A DNA stretch of 64,000 bases from Nitrospina sp. Lineage in GTDB: Bacteria > Nitrospinota > Nitrospinia > Nitrospinales > VA-1. Positions 29,339 through 38,146 of the stretch are shown here, in pieces. The stretch is taken from contig JABHBK010000001.1 in NCBI GenBank assembly GCA_018673915.1, positions 1-64,000 on the forward strand, in the 5' to 3' direction. Numbering within the stretch: position 1 is the stretch's first letter; each line of letters starts with the position of its first letter. Below the pieces are notes generated by a model. The model made no database searches. It saw only the letters and a program-made list of their open reading frames with translations, and was not told the DNA's origin. A program made the position numbers and the translations under genes.

Positions 29339-30658
29339 TTAGTGTGGTACTACATAGTACCAGCAAATAATGCTGGCTATATAGCCCAGCGCAATGACAG
29401 GAGCCCATTTTAAATGGGACATGAAGTTATAATTTTTCCGTTCGACACCCATCACTGCAACACCTGCTGCAGAACCTACGGAGAGCAGACTGCCCCCGAC
29501 ACCTGCAGTCAGGGTGATCAACAGCCATTGGTCGAGTCCCATTTCAGGGCTCATTTTTAAGACCGCATACATGACTGGGATGTTGTCAACAATGGCAGAA
29601 AGCACGCCAACAATAATATTGGAGTAAGTGGGTCCGAGAGTTCCATACATGTTTTCACTGACCAGTGCCAGATAGCCAATGTATTGCAATGCACCTACCG
29701 CGGTGAGAACTCCGAAAAAGAAAAGCAGGGTGTCAAACTCCACCCCTTCCACTTTAGTGAAAATGTCAAAACGTGGGCGGTTTCTTCGTTCCTCGGAGAT
29801 TCCCATTTTCTCAAGATGCTTTTTTTCTCCCCAGCGTTTTAAATACCATCCTTTTACCATCAATAGTCCGAGTCCGAACATCATCCCCAGAAAAGGAGGA
29901 AGATGGAGGAATTGATGGAAAGATACTGCGGTGGCAATAGTAAAAACGCCAAGTCCAATAATTACTTTTGCTCCCGGTTTGAGTTCTATCTCTTCTTTGT
30001 CCGGCTCTGGGTGCTCATCGGGAACGGCGAAATACATGATGCTTGCTGGAACGATCCAATTGACGATGGAAGGAATTATCAGATAAGAGAATTCCATCGT
30101 TTGAACTTTTCCTGAAGTCCAGACCATCAAGGTGGTGATATCCCCGAAAGGACTCCAGGCCCCTCCGGCGTTGGCCGCAACAATAATATTGACGAACGCG
30201 GGAACAATGAAACGCCCATTACCATTGCTGACTGCAAGTGCTACGGTTGACATCAACAGGGCACTCGTCAGGTTGTCAGCAAGAGGAGAAAGCACGAACG
30301 TAATTCCTCCGGTAGCCCAGAATAATTTTTTGAATCCCAAGCCCTTTTTAAGCAGCCATGCTCTTAACGCCTTAAAAACATTTCTTTCGTCAAGAGTATT
30401 GATATAAGTCATTGCTACCAGGAGAAAGAAAAATAGTTCACCGATCTCTGCGATCAGTTCTTTAACATGGTCGTGGGCATGCCCACCCCCGTGTTGGGCT
30501 TCATAAAAACCGATGAGGGCCCACATAAAACAACCGATTAAAATGACCGGTTTAGATTTGCGCATATGAATCTGTTCTTCGAATATGACCAAGGTGTAGG
30601 CCAAACAAAAACAGATAAGGGATACATAACCGACCCAAGTAACAGTGAGACTATGCAT
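29339..30658 (-). CDS. nhaD: Na+/H+ antiporter, NhaD family
   Basis: This 439-residue integral membrane protein has about 11-12 helices. It matches NhaD, an ion-transporter superfamily member that expels sodium in exchange for protons. Seen are AFVNIIVAANAGGAWSPFGDI followed by TTLMVW, and the symmetric C-terminal VGGSLLSVGSAAGVAVMG, the two inverted-repeat ion-site regions. NhaD is common in marine and halophilic bacteria. The gene stands alone and ends at a hairpin shared with comF. Confidence 0.88.
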   Translation of the reverse strand: MHSLTVTWVGYVSLICFCLAYTLVIFEEQIHMRKSKPVILIGCFMWALIGFYEAQHGGGHAHDHVKELIAEIGELFFFLLVAMTYINTLDERNVFKALRAWLLKKGLGFKKLFWATGGITFVLSPLADNLTSALLMSTVALAVSNGNGRFIVPAFVNIIVAANAGGAWSPFGDITTLMVWTSGKVQTMEFSYLIIPSIVNWIVPASIMYFAVPDEHPEPDKEEIELKPGAKVIIGLGVFTIATAVSFHQFLHLPPFLGMMFGLGLLMVKGWYLKRWGEKKHLEKMGISEERRNRPRFDIFTKVEGVEFDTLLFFFGVLTAVGALQYIGYLALVSENMYGTLGPTYSNIIVGVLSAIVDNIPVMYAVLKMSPEMGLDQWLLITLTAGVGGSLLSVGSAAGVAVMGVERKNYNFMSHLKWAPVIALGYIASIICWYYVVPH

Positions 30659-31091
30659 TCTTCAATCCTATTGAGAAAGGTGAAAATTGGGCGGGGTGAA
30701 ATACCTGGGTATCCTCCCGGCCTCGTAGCGAGCTTAATAACCTGATTTCTTTAAAGATATTGATTTGCCATGATAAATCAACAAGCTCATAAACACAAGC
30801 AATTGTCAACTATGGCTCAAATTTGTTCTAGCAGGTTTTCTATTTATTCCAACTAAAGGTGAAAAGTGAGTTTATTTTAAGCCGAGTTTGCCCTTGAATT
30901 GAGGGATCTCGAACTGTCAGCTCAAACAGAAATCCCGTTGTCTCCCGCAGTGATAAATCAGCGTCAACAACTTATAAACTAAGGATTTCCATGGAGGAGC
31001 GATGGCGAACATTAAAGTTGACTGTATGGGAATATGTGTTAAGATTTTTATCAGTAAAGTGGTTTAGTTGTACCTTCGATAACAATTATTT
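30659..31091. other. intergenic region between nhaD and the prenyl synthase gene
   Basis: This is about 430 bases between two divergent genes. It should contain both promoters but I see no strong consensus. TTAAGCCGAGTTTGCCC at 30878-30894 resembles, in reverse, the CTCGGCTTAA end of the 3'-end element, without the rest. A short frame with a good ribosome site lies at 31002. Confidence 0.4.
31002..31067 (+). CDS. possible 21-residue small protein
   Basis: ATG at 31002 follows GGAGGAG by 2-3 bases and opens 21 codons with sequence MANIKVDCMGICVKIFIS plus three residues. A second overlapping frame starts at ATG 30991 and runs 35 codons. The site could instead be remnant sequence. Spacing of the Shine-Dalgarno to 31002 is short, so translation is doubtful. 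Confidence 0.2.
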   Translation: MANIKVDCMGICVKIFISKVV

Positions 31092-32003
31092 TTGTTGATT
31101 TTATTGGACGGTTTGTCTGCACCTCAGTACCTTTCTGAAGGTAAAAAATTAATCGATGAAGGGATACTGAGTCTTTTACCGGACGAGGAGGCCTACCCTG
31201 ATGTCATCCATAAAGCGATGCATTATAGTCTCCTTGCCGGGGGAAAGAGGTTGCGTCCCGTTTTGGTTATCGCAGCTTCTGAAGCGGTAGGAGGAGACCG
31301 GAAAGCGGTGTTGCCATTTGCGGTGGCCGCCGAATTGATTCACACGTATACCTTGATTCACGATGATCTCCCTGCTTTAGACAACGATGACCTACGGAGG
31401 GGGAAACCCACAAACCATAAAGTATTTGGAGAAGCGGTTGCCATTTTAGCGGGTGACGCTTTGCTGACCCAGGCGTTTATCCTGATGACCCGGTCTGTAG
31501 GGATGGAGTCAATTCCACCCGAGTGTCTTCTCAATGCCACGCATGAGATGGCGAATGCACTGGGTTCTACAGGAATGATAGGGGGTCAAGTGGTTGACCT
31601 TGAATCAGAAGGCAAACCGATTGACGCAGAGACTCTGGAATATATTCATATTTACAAAACAGGGTTTCTTTTTAGGGCTTGTATCCGGTGTGGCGGTATT
31701 CTTAGTGGGGCCACTCCCCGCCAGTTAAATTCATTGTCCCGGTTTGGGGCTCATATTGGGCTTGCCTTTCAGATTATTGATGACATTCTCGATATCACCG
31801 GTGATGAAAAAGAACTGGGTAAGGATATTGGCAGTGACCTGACTAAAGATAAAGCGACCTACCCAGCCTTGTATGGGTTGGAAGAATCTCGCCGCAAAGC
31901 TGAAGAGTTGGTTGGTGAGAGCATAGATTGTTTGAAAGAATTTGATGATCGGGCAGATCCTCTTAGGGAGATTGCCCGGTTCTTTGTGCAACGAACATTT
32001 TAA
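31092..32003 (+). CDS. ispA: polyprenyl (farnesyl/geranylgeranyl) diphosphate synthase
   Basis: This trans-prenyltransferase of about 300 residues condenses IPP with allylic diphosphates. The first Asp-rich motif is in LIHDDLPALDNDDLRRG (DDxxxxD form) and the second in FQIIDDILDITGD. GGKRLRPVL binds IPP. The two residues between the aspartates of motif one resemble bacterial FPP synthases. The start is uncertain: TTG at 31092 is the most upstream option and no clear ribosome site is seen. dxs follows after 17 bases, forming an isoprenoid pair. Confidence 0.88.
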   Translation: MLILLDGLSAPQYLSEGKKLIDEGILSLLPDEEAYPDVIHKAMHYSLLAGGKRLRPVLVIAASEAVGGDRKAVLPFAVAAELIHTYTLIHDDLPALDNDDLRRGKPTNHKVFGEAVAILAGDALLTQAFILMTRSVGMESIPPECLLNATHEMANALGSTGMIGGQVVDLESEGKPIDAETLEYIHIYKTGFLFRACIRCGGILSGATPRQLNSLSRFGAHIGLAFQIIDDILDITGDEKELGKDIGSDLTKDKATYPALYGLEESRRKAEELVGESIDCLKEFDDRADPLREIARFFVQRTF

Positions 32004-32020
32004 TTGATTGGGACCCCCCA

Positions 32021-34039
32021 ATGAGCAAGTTCTTAAGCCAAATTGATGGCCCCCAGGATTTAAAAAAACTTTCAGTCGAAGAGTTACCACTTCTTGCCCG
32101 GGAAATTCGCGACATGCTTCTGGAAACTATTTCTGAAACTGGCGGGCATTTGTCATCCAATCTGGGTGTGGTGGAATTGACCATGGCGATGCACTATGTT
32201 TTCGATAGCCCTAAGGATAAGTTTGTTTGGGATGTGGGGCACCAATCATACGTTCATAAATTATTGACGGGTAGACGAGACAGGTTTAGCACTCTCCGCC
32301 AGTCTGATGGCCTATGCGGGTTTACCAAGCGGGAAGAAAGTGAACACGATCACTGGAATTGTGGACACGGCGGCACTTCCATTTCTGCTGCCTTAGCTTT
32401 TGCCCAGGCGCGCGATCTAAAAAAAGAAAATAATGATGTGCTTGCGGTCATTGGAGACGGCTCCCTGACTGCCGGGATGGCTTTTGAAGGACTCAACCAT
32501 ACCGGGCATATCAAAAATGACATGATTGTTGTTCTTAATGACAATGAAATGTCAATATCTGCCAATGTAGGAGGAATGTCTGCGCATCTCAGCAAGATCA
32601 TGACTGGACAGGTCATGTTAAAATTTAAACAAGAGGTTAAACAACTATTGCTGGCAGTTCCCGGGGTTGGTAAGGAAATCACCCGGTATGCGCATAAGAT
32701 AGACGAAGCTATAAAAGGAGTATTCATTCCTGGGCGTTTATTTGAAGACCTGGGTTTTCGTTATGTGGGACCGATTGATGGCCATGATGTGGATGCGTTG
32801 ATTGAAACGTTTTCCGCTGTTAAGGATCTCAAAGGTCCTACCCTGATGCACGTCATAACCCGCAAGGGAAAGGGTTACGAACAGGCGGAAGAAAAAGCGG
32901 ATATCTGGCATGGCGCCAAACCTTTCGATATTTCTACAGGCGAATTTCATAAGAAAAAATCTAATCCTGCCTATACCAATGTGTTTGCCGATGCCATGAT
33001 TCAGTTGGCTAAAGAGGACGAAAAACTCATTGGCATTACGGCGGCAATGCCGGATGGGACGGGGATCAGTAAATTTGGCAAAGAGTTTCCTGACCGCACC
33101 TTTGATGTGGGCATGGCTGAACAACACGGCGTTGCGTTTGCCGGGGCACTCTCGATCGAGGGCTTTCGTCCGGTTGTGGCCATTTATTCCACCTTTCTGC
33201 AAAGAGCATATGATCAGGTTGTTCACGATATTTGCCTGATGGACTTGTCTGTGACGTTTGCAATGGATCGGGCAGGAATAGTGGGTGAAGATGGTGCAAC
33301 GCATCAAGGTTTGTACGACATTGCATTTCTTCGTACCCTGCCGAATATGGTGGTGATGGCTCCCAAAGATGAAAATGAATTGCGCCATATGTTGAAAACA
33401 GCGGTTTACCATCAGGGCCCTGCGGCTCTTCGCTATCCCAGAGGTTCTGGCTTAGGGGTACCCCTCGATCCTGAATTAAAGGAACTTGAGATTGGTAAGG
33501 GTGAAGTGATTCAGGATGGAACGGATATCGCCATATTTGCGTATGGACATACGGTTGATTGGGCTCAGACGGTAGCAGATAAGTTTGAGAAAGAAGGTGT
33601 TAGCGTTGCTGTTATCAATGCCCGGTTTGCTAAACCTGTGGATAAAGAATTGATTGTTAAATACGCCCTAAAAGCACGGTGCTTGATCACAACTGAAGAA
33701 CATTCCCTTAAAGGCGGTTTTGGGTCTGCAATCCTGGAGGCTCTGCAGGAAGAGCAGGTAGTGAATATTCCGGTTAAATGTATCGGGCTTGAGGACATCG
33801 TTCTGGAGCACGGCTCACCCAGTGTTCAGCGTAAAGACCTTAAGCTGGACCCAGAAGGCATGTTTGAAACCATCATGACCTTTTATGGAGCAGTTGCTGA
33901 AATGGCGGCTTCTGGGAACGGAAATAAATGGGTGGTCGGTAATGGCAAGAAGTCCCATTCTCCGAACGGTAAAAAGCCTGCCTATTCCGGAAATGGAAAT
34001 GAAGAAAAGATTAAGGTAAAAGAACCTCTGAATGGCTAG
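32021..34039 (+). CDS. dxs: 1-deoxy-D-xylulose-5-phosphate synthase with C-terminal tail
   Basis: Dxs condenses pyruvate and glyceraldehyde 3-phosphate, the first step of the MEP pathway. The 672-residue TPP enzyme shows HVWDVGHQ-type substrate residues, GDGSLTAGMAFEGLN with the Mg-TPP motif (GDG...N), NDNEMSIS, and the transketolase central domain AEQHGVAFAGAL. The C-terminal 45 or so residues are an unusual Gly/Asn/Lys-rich tail (NGNKWVVGNGKK, PNGKKPAYSGNGNEEK) beyond the normal end near residue 625. Its stop lies 8 bases into hisB. Confidence 0.95.
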   Translation: MSKFLSQIDGPQDLKKLSVEELPLLAREIRDMLLETISETGGHLSSNLGVVELTMAMHYVFDSPKDKFVWDVGHQSYVHKLLTGRRDRFSTLRQSDGLCGFTKREESEHDHWNCGHGGTSISAALAFAQARDLKKENNDVLAVIGDGSLTAGMAFEGLNHTGHIKNDMIVVLNDNEMSISANVGGMSAHLSKIMTGQVMLKFKQEVKQLLLAVPGVGKEITRYAHKIDEAIKGVFIPGRLFEDLGFRYVGPIDGHDVDALIETFSAVKDLKGPTLMHVITRKGKGYEQAEEKADIWHGAKPFDISTGEFHKKKSNPAYTNVFADAMIQLAKEDEKLIGITAAMPDGTGISKFGKEFPDRTFDVGMAEQHGVAFAGALSIEGFRPVVAIYSTFLQRAYDQVVHDICLMDLSVTFAMDRAGIVGEDGATHQGLYDIAFLRTLPNMVVMAPKDENELRHMLKTAVYHQGPAALRYPRGSGLGVPLDPELKELEIGKGEVIQDGTDIAIFAYGHTVDWAQTVADKFEKEGVSVAVINARFAKPVDKELIVKYALKARCLITTEEHSLKGGFGSAILEALQEEQVVNIPVKCIGLEDIVLEHGSPSVQRKDLKLDPEGMFETIMTFYGAVAEMAASGNGNKWVVGNGKKSHSPNGKKPAYSGNGNEEKIKVKEPLNG

Positions 34040-34619
34040 ATCTTCCCACGTTAATCGCTCTACTAGCGAAACTCAAATTGAAGTCAGTGTGAATCTGGAT
34101 GGAACCGGGGTTCAGGACATCCAGACTCCTGTCCCATTTCTGGACCACATGCTATCGCAATTGGCACGACACGGTTATTTTGATCTGACGGTTAAGGCCA
34201 AGGGTGACACGCATATCGACTTTCATCACACTGTTGAAGATGTTGGTATTGCTGTAGGGCAGGCTTTCAAGGAAGCATTGGGGGATAAAAAAGGCATTCG
34301 ACGATTTGCTGAAGCCAATGTCCCCTTGAATGAGGCTTTGGCCCAATGCATCATTGATATAAGTGGCCGAGCTTTCTTTGTGTTTAATCTGGATCTTCCC
34401 AAAGCCAAGCTTGGGGATTTCGATGTTGAGTTGGTTCCAGAATTTTTTCAGGCCTTTTCTGCCAACAGTGGTATGACTCTGCACTTCAACTCTCCTTATT
34501 GGAATAACCTTCACCATATAACGGAAGCATTGTTTAAATCTTTCGCCCGCGCTTTAGATTCTGCTTGTTCGTTGGATTCCCGTTCCTCAGATGTTCCTTC
34601 CACCAAAGGGACTCTTTAG
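34032..34619 (+). CDS. hisB: imidazoleglycerol-phosphate dehydratase
   Basis: HisB carries out the seventh-step dehydration in histidine synthesis. The 195-residue protein is the monofunctional form without a phosphatase domain. Metal-binding motifs are seen in the two pseudo-repeats: FLDHMLSQLARHG and DFHHTVEDVGIAVG, then the second copy RAFFVFN...EFFQAFSANSGMTLH and NLHHITEALFKSFARAL. It overlaps dxs by 8 bases and directly abuts hisH, so expression is coupled to an isoprenoid gene. Confidence 0.95.
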   Translation: MARSSHVNRSTSETQIEVSVNLDGTGVQDIQTPVPFLDHMLSQLARHGYFDLTVKAKGDTHIDFHHTVEDVGIAVGQAFKEALGDKKGIRRFAEANVPLNEALAQCIIDISGRAFFVFNLDLPKAKLGDFDVELVPEFFQAFSANSGMTLHFNSPYWNNLHHITEALFKSFARALDSACSLDSRSSDVPSTKGTL

Positions 34620-35249
34620 TTGATCGCTATCATTGACTACGGAATGGGTAACCTCCGTTCCGTGCAAAAAGGTTTTGAGGCTGTGGGTGCCGAGGCAATT
34701 GTCACCAGCGACTCCAGTAAAATTCTTTCTGCCAACTCTGTAGTGCTTCCTGGGGTTGGAGCTTTCAAAGAATGTATGGCGAATCTGGATAACCTTAACC
34801 TTATTGATACGGTGCACAAGTCGGTCAACAGTGGTAAGCCTTTTCTAGGGATATGTCTTGGACTGCAACTCCTGTTTAGTCAGGCTGAAGAATTTGGCAA
34901 GGTAGAGGGGCTCGGCATCCTCTCAGGAAAAGTTGTGGGATTCAAAGATGCTCAACCCAAGTCGGAATCGGGTGAGCCGTTAAAAATACCGCATATGGGA
35001 TGGAACAGGGTACGAGTGGCTCCGGGCAATCCGTTATTTGAGTCAGTCGCTGATGAATCCTATTTTTATTTTGTGCATTCGTATTATGTTATTCCGCAGG
35101 ACCCAGCGATCATTGCGACTACCACAAGTTACGGAATCGATTTCGCCTCAGGAGTCCATTTTGAAAATGTTCATGCTTTCCAGTTTCATCCAGAAAAAAG
35201 CCAGCGTCTGGGCCTCACGATGCTGAAAAATTTTTCCCAACTCCACTAG
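34620..35249 (+). CDS. hisH: imidazole glycerol phosphate synthase, glutaminase subunit
   Basis: HisH supplies ammonia from glutamine to HisF. The 209-residue class I amidotransferase has the nucleophile Cys79 (GICLGLQLLF) and His190/Glu192 in FQFHPEKS. It starts with TTG at 34620 immediately after the hisB stop, which implies tight coupling. The usual neighbours hisA and hisF are not in the window. The stop codon lies in a CCACTAG sequence that enters a 3'-end element. Confidence 0.94.
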   Translation: MIAIIDYGMGNLRSVQKGFEAVGAEAIVTSDSSKILSANSVVLPGVGAFKECMANLDNLNLIDTVHKSVNSGKPFLGICLGLQLLFSQAEEFGKVEGLGILSGKVVGFKDAQPKSESGEPLKIPHMGWNRVRVAPGNPLFESVADESYFYFVHSYYVIPQDPAIIATTTSYGIDFASGVHFENVHAFQFHPEKSQRLGLTMLKNFSQLH

Positions 35250-35303
35250 GGCTAATGAGCAATAACTTTATCGGGTGGGCAAAGAGTTGTCTCGGCCTGA
35301 TGA
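35244..35303 (+). repeat. 3'-end element copy B (after hisH)
   Basis: The sequence runs from the hisH stop through GAGCAATAACTTTATCGGG and GGGCAAAGAGTTGTCTCGGCCTGA. It shares GAGCAATAACTTT with copy C and GCAAAGAGTT.TCTCGGC with copies A and D. Confidence 0.7.
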
Positions 35304-35343
35304 AGCCTTGTCCTGTTGCCTCTGCGGGTAGTAACTGCTAGCC

Positions 35344-36267
35344 GTGGCTCCGGCCAAGGGGTATCTTCGCGGCATTCTATTATCCATTACCACCGCTTTG
35401 CTTTGGGGCGTTCTCCCGATTTTTCTTAAAATAACTTTGCAGGGTTTTCATGCGGGAACCATTTCCTGGTTCCGGTTCCTGTTTGCTTTTTTGATACTGG
35501 CAGTCATCCTGCAATGGAAAAACCATAAGCCGCTGAACATTCTTCTCAATCCTCCATGGATGGGGATCGTGGGAGGGGCCTGTCTTTCAGCCAACTATTA
35601 CTGGGTGACGGTGGGTGTAGATTTGAGCGGTCCCTCCAATATGGCAGTTCTTATACAGACCGCATCAGTATTTTTGGTGTTGGTTGGGGTTTTTGTTTTT
35701 CGTGAACTCCTGACCTTGCGACAGGTTCTCGGAATGGTTGTCGCGGGCAGTGGACTGTTCCTGTTTTTTCATGACCAGCAAAGCCGGATTCAGGATGCGG
35801 GAGAATATTATTACGCCAACTTTTTAATTGTCCTTGCGGCTCTGGTTTGGGTGGGATATATGGTGTCGCAAAAATTTCTCAGCCGGCAATATGGCGCACA
35901 ATCTTTAAACCTGCTGGTCTACGGAGTAGCAACGTTCACATTAATTGGCGGTGTGGAGTGGGCCGACTTCACCAACGCCGGGCTGACCCCCTGGTTGTCT
36001 CTGATATTCTGCGCAGTCAATACGTTACTTGCTTATGGCACTCTCGCCGAGGCAGTAAAATATATACCGCTTGCTCTGATCAGCGTCATCATTAGCCTTA
36101 ATCCGTTGATAACTCTTTTGGGAATGAAAATACTTCCAGAAATTGGTTTTGCCGGACTGCAAGCCGATCCGGTTGGGTCATTGGGATATTTTGGCGGGGC
36201 GATCGCTGTTACTGGAGTGGTATTGGTCGTTTACCGCCCCACTCGGCGTGGGGCCAACGAGCAATAA
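35344..36267 (+). CDS. EamA/DMT family transporter
   Basis: This 307-residue protein has ten predicted membrane helices in two EamA repeats (first about 8-135, second about 155-300). The helix-1 motif ALLWGVLPIFLK and helix-4 SGPSNMAVLIQTASVF are typical of drug/metabolite transporters. The substrate cannot be told. The start is GTG at 35344; no better codon is near. Its final codons (TRRGANEQ) and TAA stop lie within a 3'-end element, so the C-terminus is encoded by the repeat. The gene converges on the O-methyltransferase gene across the remnant region. Confidence 0.82.
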   Translation: MAPAKGYLRGILLSITTALLWGVLPIFLKITLQGFHAGTISWFRFLFAFLILAVILQWKNHKPLNILLNPPWMGIVGGACLSANYYWVTVGVDLSGPSNMAVLIQTASVFLVLVGVFVFRELLTLRQVLGMVVAGSGLFLFFHDQQSRIQDAGEYYYANFLIVLAALVWVGYMVSQKFLSRQYGAQSLNLLVYGVATFTLIGGVEWADFTNAGLTPWLSLIFCAVNTLLAYGTLAEAVKYIPLALISVIISLNPLITLLGMKILPEIGFAGLQADPVGSLGYFGGAIAVTGVVLVVYRPTRRGANEQ

Positions 36268-36300
36268 CTTTTACGGCAATCAAACTATGTTGGCGGCTTA
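36236..36300 (+). repeat. 3'-end element copy C (overlapping the EamA gene end)
   Basis: GCCCCAC (36236-36242) and GTGGGGC (36248-36254) form a 7-bp stem with loop TCGGC. GAGCAATAAC follows, whose TAA is the stop codon of the transporter gene, and then a diverged distal part ending GGCGGCTTAACC. Copy D is the inverted counterpart at 37088-37153. Confidence 0.7.
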
Positions 36301-36358
36301 ACCAGCTATGGATAGCGGGCTCTACGCCAAATGACGGCTATCGGCCAAAAGCGGACGT

Positions 36359-36451
36359 TCATTTAAGCTCTTTTTCTTTCCATAAGTCTTGATCCTTCAG
36401 ATGGGTGATCACTTTTTTGTAGTCAAGCAGCGACTTGCCCCCTTTATTTAC
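36359..36451 (-). pseudogene. 3' remnant of a lost gene (30 codons)
   Basis: On the reverse strand 30 open codons run to a TGA and read VNKGGKSLLDYKKVITHLKD followed by QDLWKEKELK. The composition is coding-like with a charged helical C-terminus. A stop lies directly upstream and there is no start codon. I read it as the tail of a deleted gene; the family is unknown, and chance cannot be excluded. Confidence 0.35.
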
Positions 36452-36479
36452 TTATGTCTCCTAGCGTTTTCTATACGCT

Positions 36480-36848
36480 TTAAAAATTTTCATCCTTAGG
36501 TTTCAACGCTATGGCTTTATCAAAATATTCTTCTGATTTTTTAAGTCTATTCTCAAATGTAATAGATTTATCCATGAATCGAAAACCTTTACCATAATTT
36601 GGGTGATCCTTCCTGAAGGCTTTTGACTTCAAATATAAACCATACGTCATATATGCTAGAGACAAGCATTCTTTGTCATTTCTCTTTTGGCAGGTTGTGA
36701 TAGCTTCATGCAACCAAGTCTGGGTACTATAAAGTCTACCACCATGTTCAGAATAACTTCTAACCCATTCCAACTTTATATATGGGTCAGCGGTTGGACC
36801 ACAACCAGAATATAGAATTAAACATATGCAAAATATTATTAATCGCAT
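36480..36848 (-). CDS. small predicted lipoprotein with TPR-like helices
   Basis: The protein has 122 residues if started at the ATG at 36848 (a GTG lies one codon upstream). The signal has a hydrophobic segment and Cys16 in LYSGC, a lipobox-like site. The mature part is helical and contains KSEEYFDKAIALKPKDENF at the C-terminus, which looks like one tetratricopeptide unit; WLHEAITTCQKR may be another half. It is AT-richer than its neighbours and lies in a repeat-bounded mosaic. An upstream 30-codon remnant ends at 36852, one base before the alternative GTG. Confidence 0.6.
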   Translation of the reverse strand: MRLIIFCICLILYSGCGPTADPYIKLEWVRSYSEHGGRLYSTQTWLHEAITTCQKRNDKECLSLAYMTYGLYLKSKAFRKDHPNYGKGFRFMDKSITFENRLKKSEEYFDKAIALKPKDENF

Positions 36849-36851
36849 CAC

Positions 36852-36944
36852 CTAGTTTTCTTCTTCAGGTTCATCCTTTATTTCAGCTAATCGAAAGAGC
36901 TTAACACTCTTATCCTCCCATTTCTCTACAATTTCAGCCTCTAT
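36852..36944 (-). pseudogene. 3' remnant upstream of the small lipoprotein gene
   Basis: Thirty open codons on the reverse strand read IEAEIVEKWEDKSVKLFRLA then EIKDEPEEEN and end in TAG. A TGA sits immediately upstream and no start codon is present. The acidic tail and the close abutment to the next start suggest the end of a formerly co-transcribed gene cut off near 36945. Confidence 0.4.
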
Positions 36945-37087
36945 TCAAAAGTATGCGGTTGCTAAAAATGCTTAGGGCAACCTTTGTAATATTCAATGTC
37001 CGCTTTGAGTCGATAGCAGTCTTGGAAAAGGCTCAAAACCCCCAAGCCCTTTGTTTTAATAAATCCCATACTGAATAGAAATCTATA

Positions 37088-37153
37088 TTAAGCCGAGATA
37101 ACTCTTTGCTAGCAGACAACGCTATTGCTAGCTGGCCCCACGCCGAGTGGCGG
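37088..37153 (-). repeat. 3'-end element copy D (overlapping the O-methyltransferase gene end)
   Basis: On the reverse strand CCAC-TCGGC-GTGG begins the element, followed by GGCCAGCTAGCAATAG (its TAG is the stop codon). The distal 24 bases (37088-37111) are identical to copy A. Together with copy C it forms inverted ends around a 0.9-kb mosaic. Confidence 0.75.
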
Positions 37154-38120
37154 TAATGACTCCGGTAGGGATGGCATCGACCCGGAAATGGTGGATATCG
37201 GAAACCCCAGCTCCCTTAAGCCAGTCAATTTTCTCCTGAACGGGGTGTGCCCGTCCGCCTTCGGTCAGCATGCCAATATTGAGGCTGAACAACGTGTCAT
37301 CGATAGGGCCCGTCTGGTCTTCATCGGTGCAGAATCCATGGATGACGATACGGCCTCCAGGTTTCACAGCTTTTACAGCTTTGTTGACCAGGGCCTTACT
37401 TATGTCTGCATCGTACATGTGCAGGATGTTAGCCATGAGAACCAGATCGTATTGGCTGTCGCCTAAATCATCTTTATGGAAGTCTCCCGGTTGGGTGCTC
37501 ACCCGATCCTGCAATTTATAGGACTCGATATAGTTTTTTGCAACTTCAAGGACCGGAGCGATATCGAATACCGTTGCTTTGAGGTGGCTGTGTAATTTGC
37601 ACCATTCCAGGGAATAGGTTCCTGGTCCTCCCCCGATATCCAGCATAGTTTTTGCATCCCCTATAGGAATTTCACGTGCAATCATCCATGTTGCCTTAAG
37701 CGCCTTGTCGTGCATGGCATCGGTGAATGCCCGCATTTTATGTGGATCACCGCCCAGCATTTCCATGATGCTCTTAATGAGAATACCGGATTTTATAAAC
37801 GAGGAGAGCTGGCCCCAAACGGGATAGAGATCGGACGAGAGCTGAATCCATTGCTGGAGGGAGTGGCTTCCGCCGGTTGTCAGAAATTCGTGAGCTTCTT
37901 TGGGTAATTGGTAAGTTTGATTTTCTTTGGTAATAATTTCTAATGAAGTGAGAGCATTGAGTAAACGTTCGGTAGCTTCCGGGTCCAGATTCAGAGTGTC
38001 CGCAGTTTGCTTGGCGGTTGCCGGTTGTTTGAGTTGGTCGAACAGTTTTAACTCATTAGCAGCCATGACCACGCAGGCCGGTTGATAACCCTGCAATATT
38101 TTTCCGATCACTTTTTCCAT
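37128..38120 (-). CDS. SAM-dependent O-methyltransferase, family 2 type
   Basis: The 330-residue protein has an N-terminal winged-helix dimerisation domain (about 1-95; AANELKLFDQLKQP, TADTLNLDPEATERLLNAL) typical of acetylserotonin and hydroxyneurosporene O-methyltransferases. The catalytic domain has motif I LDIGGGPGTYSLEW near residue 170, the acidic ATVFDIAPVLEVA strand and LMANILHMYDAD. The acceptor substrate is unknown. It ends TRRGAS, encoded by the same repeat that ends the facing transporter. It is the last gene of the mtaB-smpB reverse run. Confidence 0.8.
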   Translation of the reverse strand: MEKVIGKILQGYQPACVVMAANELKLFDQLKQPATAKQTADTLNLDPEATERLLNALTSLEIITKENQTYQLPKEAHEFLTTGGSHSLQQWIQLSSDLYPVWGQLSSFIKSGILIKSIMEMLGGDPHKMRAFTDAMHDKALKATWMIAREIPIGDAKTMLDIGGGPGTYSLEWCKLHSHLKATVFDIAPVLEVAKNYIESYKLQDRVSTQPGDFHKDDLGDSQYDLVLMANILHMYDADISKALVNKAVKAVKPGGRIVIHGFCTDEDQTGPIDDTLFSLNIGMLTEGGRAHPVQEKIDWLKGAGVSDIHHFRVDAIPTGVITATRRGAS

Positions 38121-38146
38121 TACAATTCCTATTCAATAAATTTTGT

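Noticed and set aside
30878-30894. Additional 3' element copy near nhaD
   Set aside because: Only the CTCGGCTTAA end matches and it does not lie at a gene's 3' end.
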